A program made the position numbers and the translations under genes. A stretch of DNA of 13,774 bases from JBHJHK01 sp050330975 (GTDB lineage: Bacteria; Pseudomonadota; Gammaproteobacteria; Competibacterales; Competibacteraceae): NCBI GenBank assembly GCA_050330975.1, contig JBHJHK010000431.1, positions 1 through 13,774 of the forward strand, read 5' to 3'. The notes under the pieces are model-generated. The model was not told the origin of the DNA. It saw only the letters and a program-made list of their open reading frames with translations, and searched no databases. This document shows, piece after piece, positions 12,503-13,774 of the stretch; position 1 is the stretch's first letter; every line of letters starts with the position of its first letter.

Positions 12503-13774
12503 ATGGGTTTCCTCGAAGTCCTCTTCGTCAAGCCGTTGGCGTTGCTGGTGGTCAATATCGCCACTCTGGTGATGGGCTTTTTTAGCACCTTGGTGTGGTT
12601 TTTCCTCAATCCCACCCGCCTCGCCACCCTCATCGGCAGCGTGTTCTACACCGCCTTCAACCGCCTGTCCCAAGAGCGGGCCATCAAGCAGCTCATCGAC
12701 CAGCGCAAGTTGCCCCAAGACCGCTGGGCCCGCAACGCCAAGGAGCACGACGCCAACGCCGCCAGCCGCGCCTATCGCCTGCGCCACTACCTACAGATCA
12801 ACCGAGAGTTCCAACGCCAGCTGGCCGGCCCCTACGCCCTGTCGTTGTGGTTGGCCTTGGGTCTAGATCCGGCGTTTCAGGGCTGGTGGCGGCAGTTTGC
12901 CGCCGGCCAGCGGCGCTTCGACGCCCTGGAGGCCGAGGCCCGGCGCCTGGTGTACCGCTACGACAACGCCCTGTCCGACCTGCGCCGGGAGCCCTTGGCC
13001 CGCTTGGACCGCCTGGAAGACCGCAGCGAGCGGTTGGGCTACCTGATTCGCGCCACGGTGCGGCGAATGCGAACCATTTCCTTGCCCCCCTGGCGGGAGT
13101 GGTGGAAGGTATGGCGCTTTTGGCAGCGCTCGTCGGCGCTGCCGATCTTCGCCCGCCTGCGCCGCCGCTTTTGGCGCTACTGGCGCCAGCGCAGTGCCCT
13201 TGGCAAAGATATCAAGGCCGAGCGCCGGGCGTTGGCCGCCGCCGAAAGGCGTCTGGACCGGGTGTTTGGCCCCCGCTTGGAGCGCTGTCTGCGCCGTCTC
13301 CACCGCCGGGAAGATCGGGACCTCATGCACCGCAGCCACGTCTTCGAGGCCGACGCGGCCAGCCTCCAGCTCACCGTGGAATCGGGCCGGCTCTGCGAGT
13401 TTTTGACGGGTGCCGCCGCCCGCCGCCGCCTGCGCCGCTTGGGCCTCGCCGACCTGCCCTTTGAACCCACCGAGCGGGCCCTTTGGCTGCGCCGCCAGGT
13501 CCAACCCCACTTTCCCCTGGGGCCGTTTGCCACCGCCGCCGACGATTTAGAGGCGTTTTTGCGCCTCAGGGCCCTGGCGGGCGGGCTGGAGGGGGTGGAC
13601 CCCGCCTGGGTCGCGACTCTGCCCCCTCCGGGGATCCTGGCCCTGCGCCCCAGGGGGCCGGGGAGGGGGGGAATGGCGGTGGAGGAGGGGGACGGCGCGG
13701 GAAGTGCCCTGAATCCGGCGGCGGGGGGGGGCGCGGCCGGGGGGACAACGGCGGGGGCCGGGGCGGGGTCTGGG
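12503..13774 (+). CDS. Unrecognised Arg/Trp-rich membrane-anchored protein, 3' partial
   Basis: An open frame runs from ATG 12503 to the contig end, 424 codons with no stop. Residues 1-40 contain a long hydrophobic segment (LALLVVNIATLVMGFF, then STLVWFFLN) suitable for one or two membrane passes. The remainder is strongly basic and rich in Arg, Trp and Leu, with helix-forming stretches such as RRFDALEAEARRLVYRYDNA, DLRREPLARLDRLEDRSERL and KAERRALAAAERRLDRVFG, suggesting a long coiled-coil or helical cytoplasmic domain. I recognise no family. Codon usage resembles its neighbours (GCC, CGC, CTG, GAG) up to about 13610. From about 13640 the translation becomes Gly/Ala/Pro low complexity, probably assembly-edge noise, so the true C-terminus is unknown. 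No clear ribosome-binding site precedes the ATG. It is divergent from the AI-2E permease and may share its operator. Confidence 0.65.
   Translation, partial: MGFLEVLFVKPLALLVVNIATLVMGFFSTLVWFFLNPTRLATLIGSVFYTAFNRLSQERAIKQLIDQRKLPQDRWARNAKEHDANAASRAYRLRHYLQINREFQRQLAGPYALSLWLALGLDPAFQGWWRQFAAGQRRFDALEAEARRLVYRYDNALSDLRREPLARLDRLEDRSERLGYLIRATVRRMRTISLPPWREWWKVWRFWQRSSALPIFARLRRRFWRYWRQRSALGKDIKAERRALAAAERRLDRVFGPRLERCLRRLHRREDRDLMHRSHVFEADAASLQLTVESGRLCEFLTGAAARRRLRRLGLADLPFEPTERALWLRRQVQPHFPLGPFATAADDLEAFLRLRALAGGLEGVDPAWVATLPPPGILALRPRGPGRGGMAVEEGDGAGSALNPAAGGGAAGGTTAGAGAGSG
13620..13774. other. Low-complexity G/C contig edge
   Basis: G and C homopolymer runs dominate, with most runs of G being 5-8 long, and no AT-containing codon pattern like that of the preceding kilobase. 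Bases 1-80 show the mirror situation with C runs. Both ends look like degraded assembly rather than biology. Confidence 0.6.

Noticed and set aside
12595..13464. A 289-codon plus-strand ORF with Arg/Pro/His-rich product, and a 215-codon minus-strand ORF across the same region
   Set aside because: Out-of-frame shadows. The frame from 12503 has a membrane anchor, normal amino-acid balance and codon usage and explains the region better.
1..13774. Defence island, prophage, CRISPR, insertion sequence or biosynthetic cluster
   Set aside because: No transposase, integrase, nuclease, direct-repeat array or assembly-line gene is visible; no tRNA or rRNA was recognised.

Overview
The window is a GC-rich (roughly 60-65% by eye) bacterial contig. 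Gene content (an Ala-type sulfatase, DUF3141, an MltF-like lytic transglycosylase, a DUF1269 protein, HupE/UreJ fragments, an AI-2E-type permease, a MetA/SphA-type outer-membrane protein) and repeated GAGGAG ribosome-binding sites suggest a Proteobacterium, most likely a Gammaproteobacterium. I cannot name the genus. Both contig ends (about 1-80 and 13620-13774) dissolve into G/C homopolymer-like sequence that looks like an assembly edge, so the first and last genes are partial and their outermost codons are unreliable.

Layout. Plus strand, 1-2850: the 3' end of an outer-membrane beta-barrel gene, a small secreted Ala-rich protein with an in-frame 24-bp tandem repeat, and a secreted arylsulfatase closed by a strong rho-independent terminator. 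Plus strand, 2870-7558: a DUF3141 (PHA-synthase-like alpha/beta hydrolase) gene cut into two in-frame halves by a TAA, a tiny Arg-tract secreted protein, an eight-cysteine secreted protein with two equally spaced repeats, and an MltF-like periplasmic-binding/lytic transglycosylase. Gaps between the first three of these are only 18-24 bp, so they look like an operon. Plus strand, 7752-10909: a DUF1269 membrane protein, a short remnant of a DUF3604 gene, a secreted TAP-type S33 peptidase, and a HupE/UreJ-like membrane protein truncated at both ends. Minus strand, 12377-10492: an AI-2E family permease followed by a second HupE/UreJ gene that is frameshifted and shortened and runs antisense into the first. 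Plus strand, 12503 to the end: an unrecognised Arg/Trp-rich membrane-anchored protein transcribed divergently from the permease. A perfect 15-bp inverted repeat lies in the shared promoter region.

Most products are exported or membrane-bound, so this is an envelope/periplasm-oriented accessory region rather than a housekeeping operon. It also shows unusual decay: an in-frame stop, a frameshift, a gene remnant and two colliding HupE fragments within 8 kb. Some of this may be sequencing or assembly error, and read-level checks would decide. I see no convincing new defence or mobile system, and no tRNA, rRNA, CRISPR or insertion sequence. The points most worth following are the split DUF3141 gene with its co-transcribed small Cys/Arg-rich secreted proteins, and the divergent operator.
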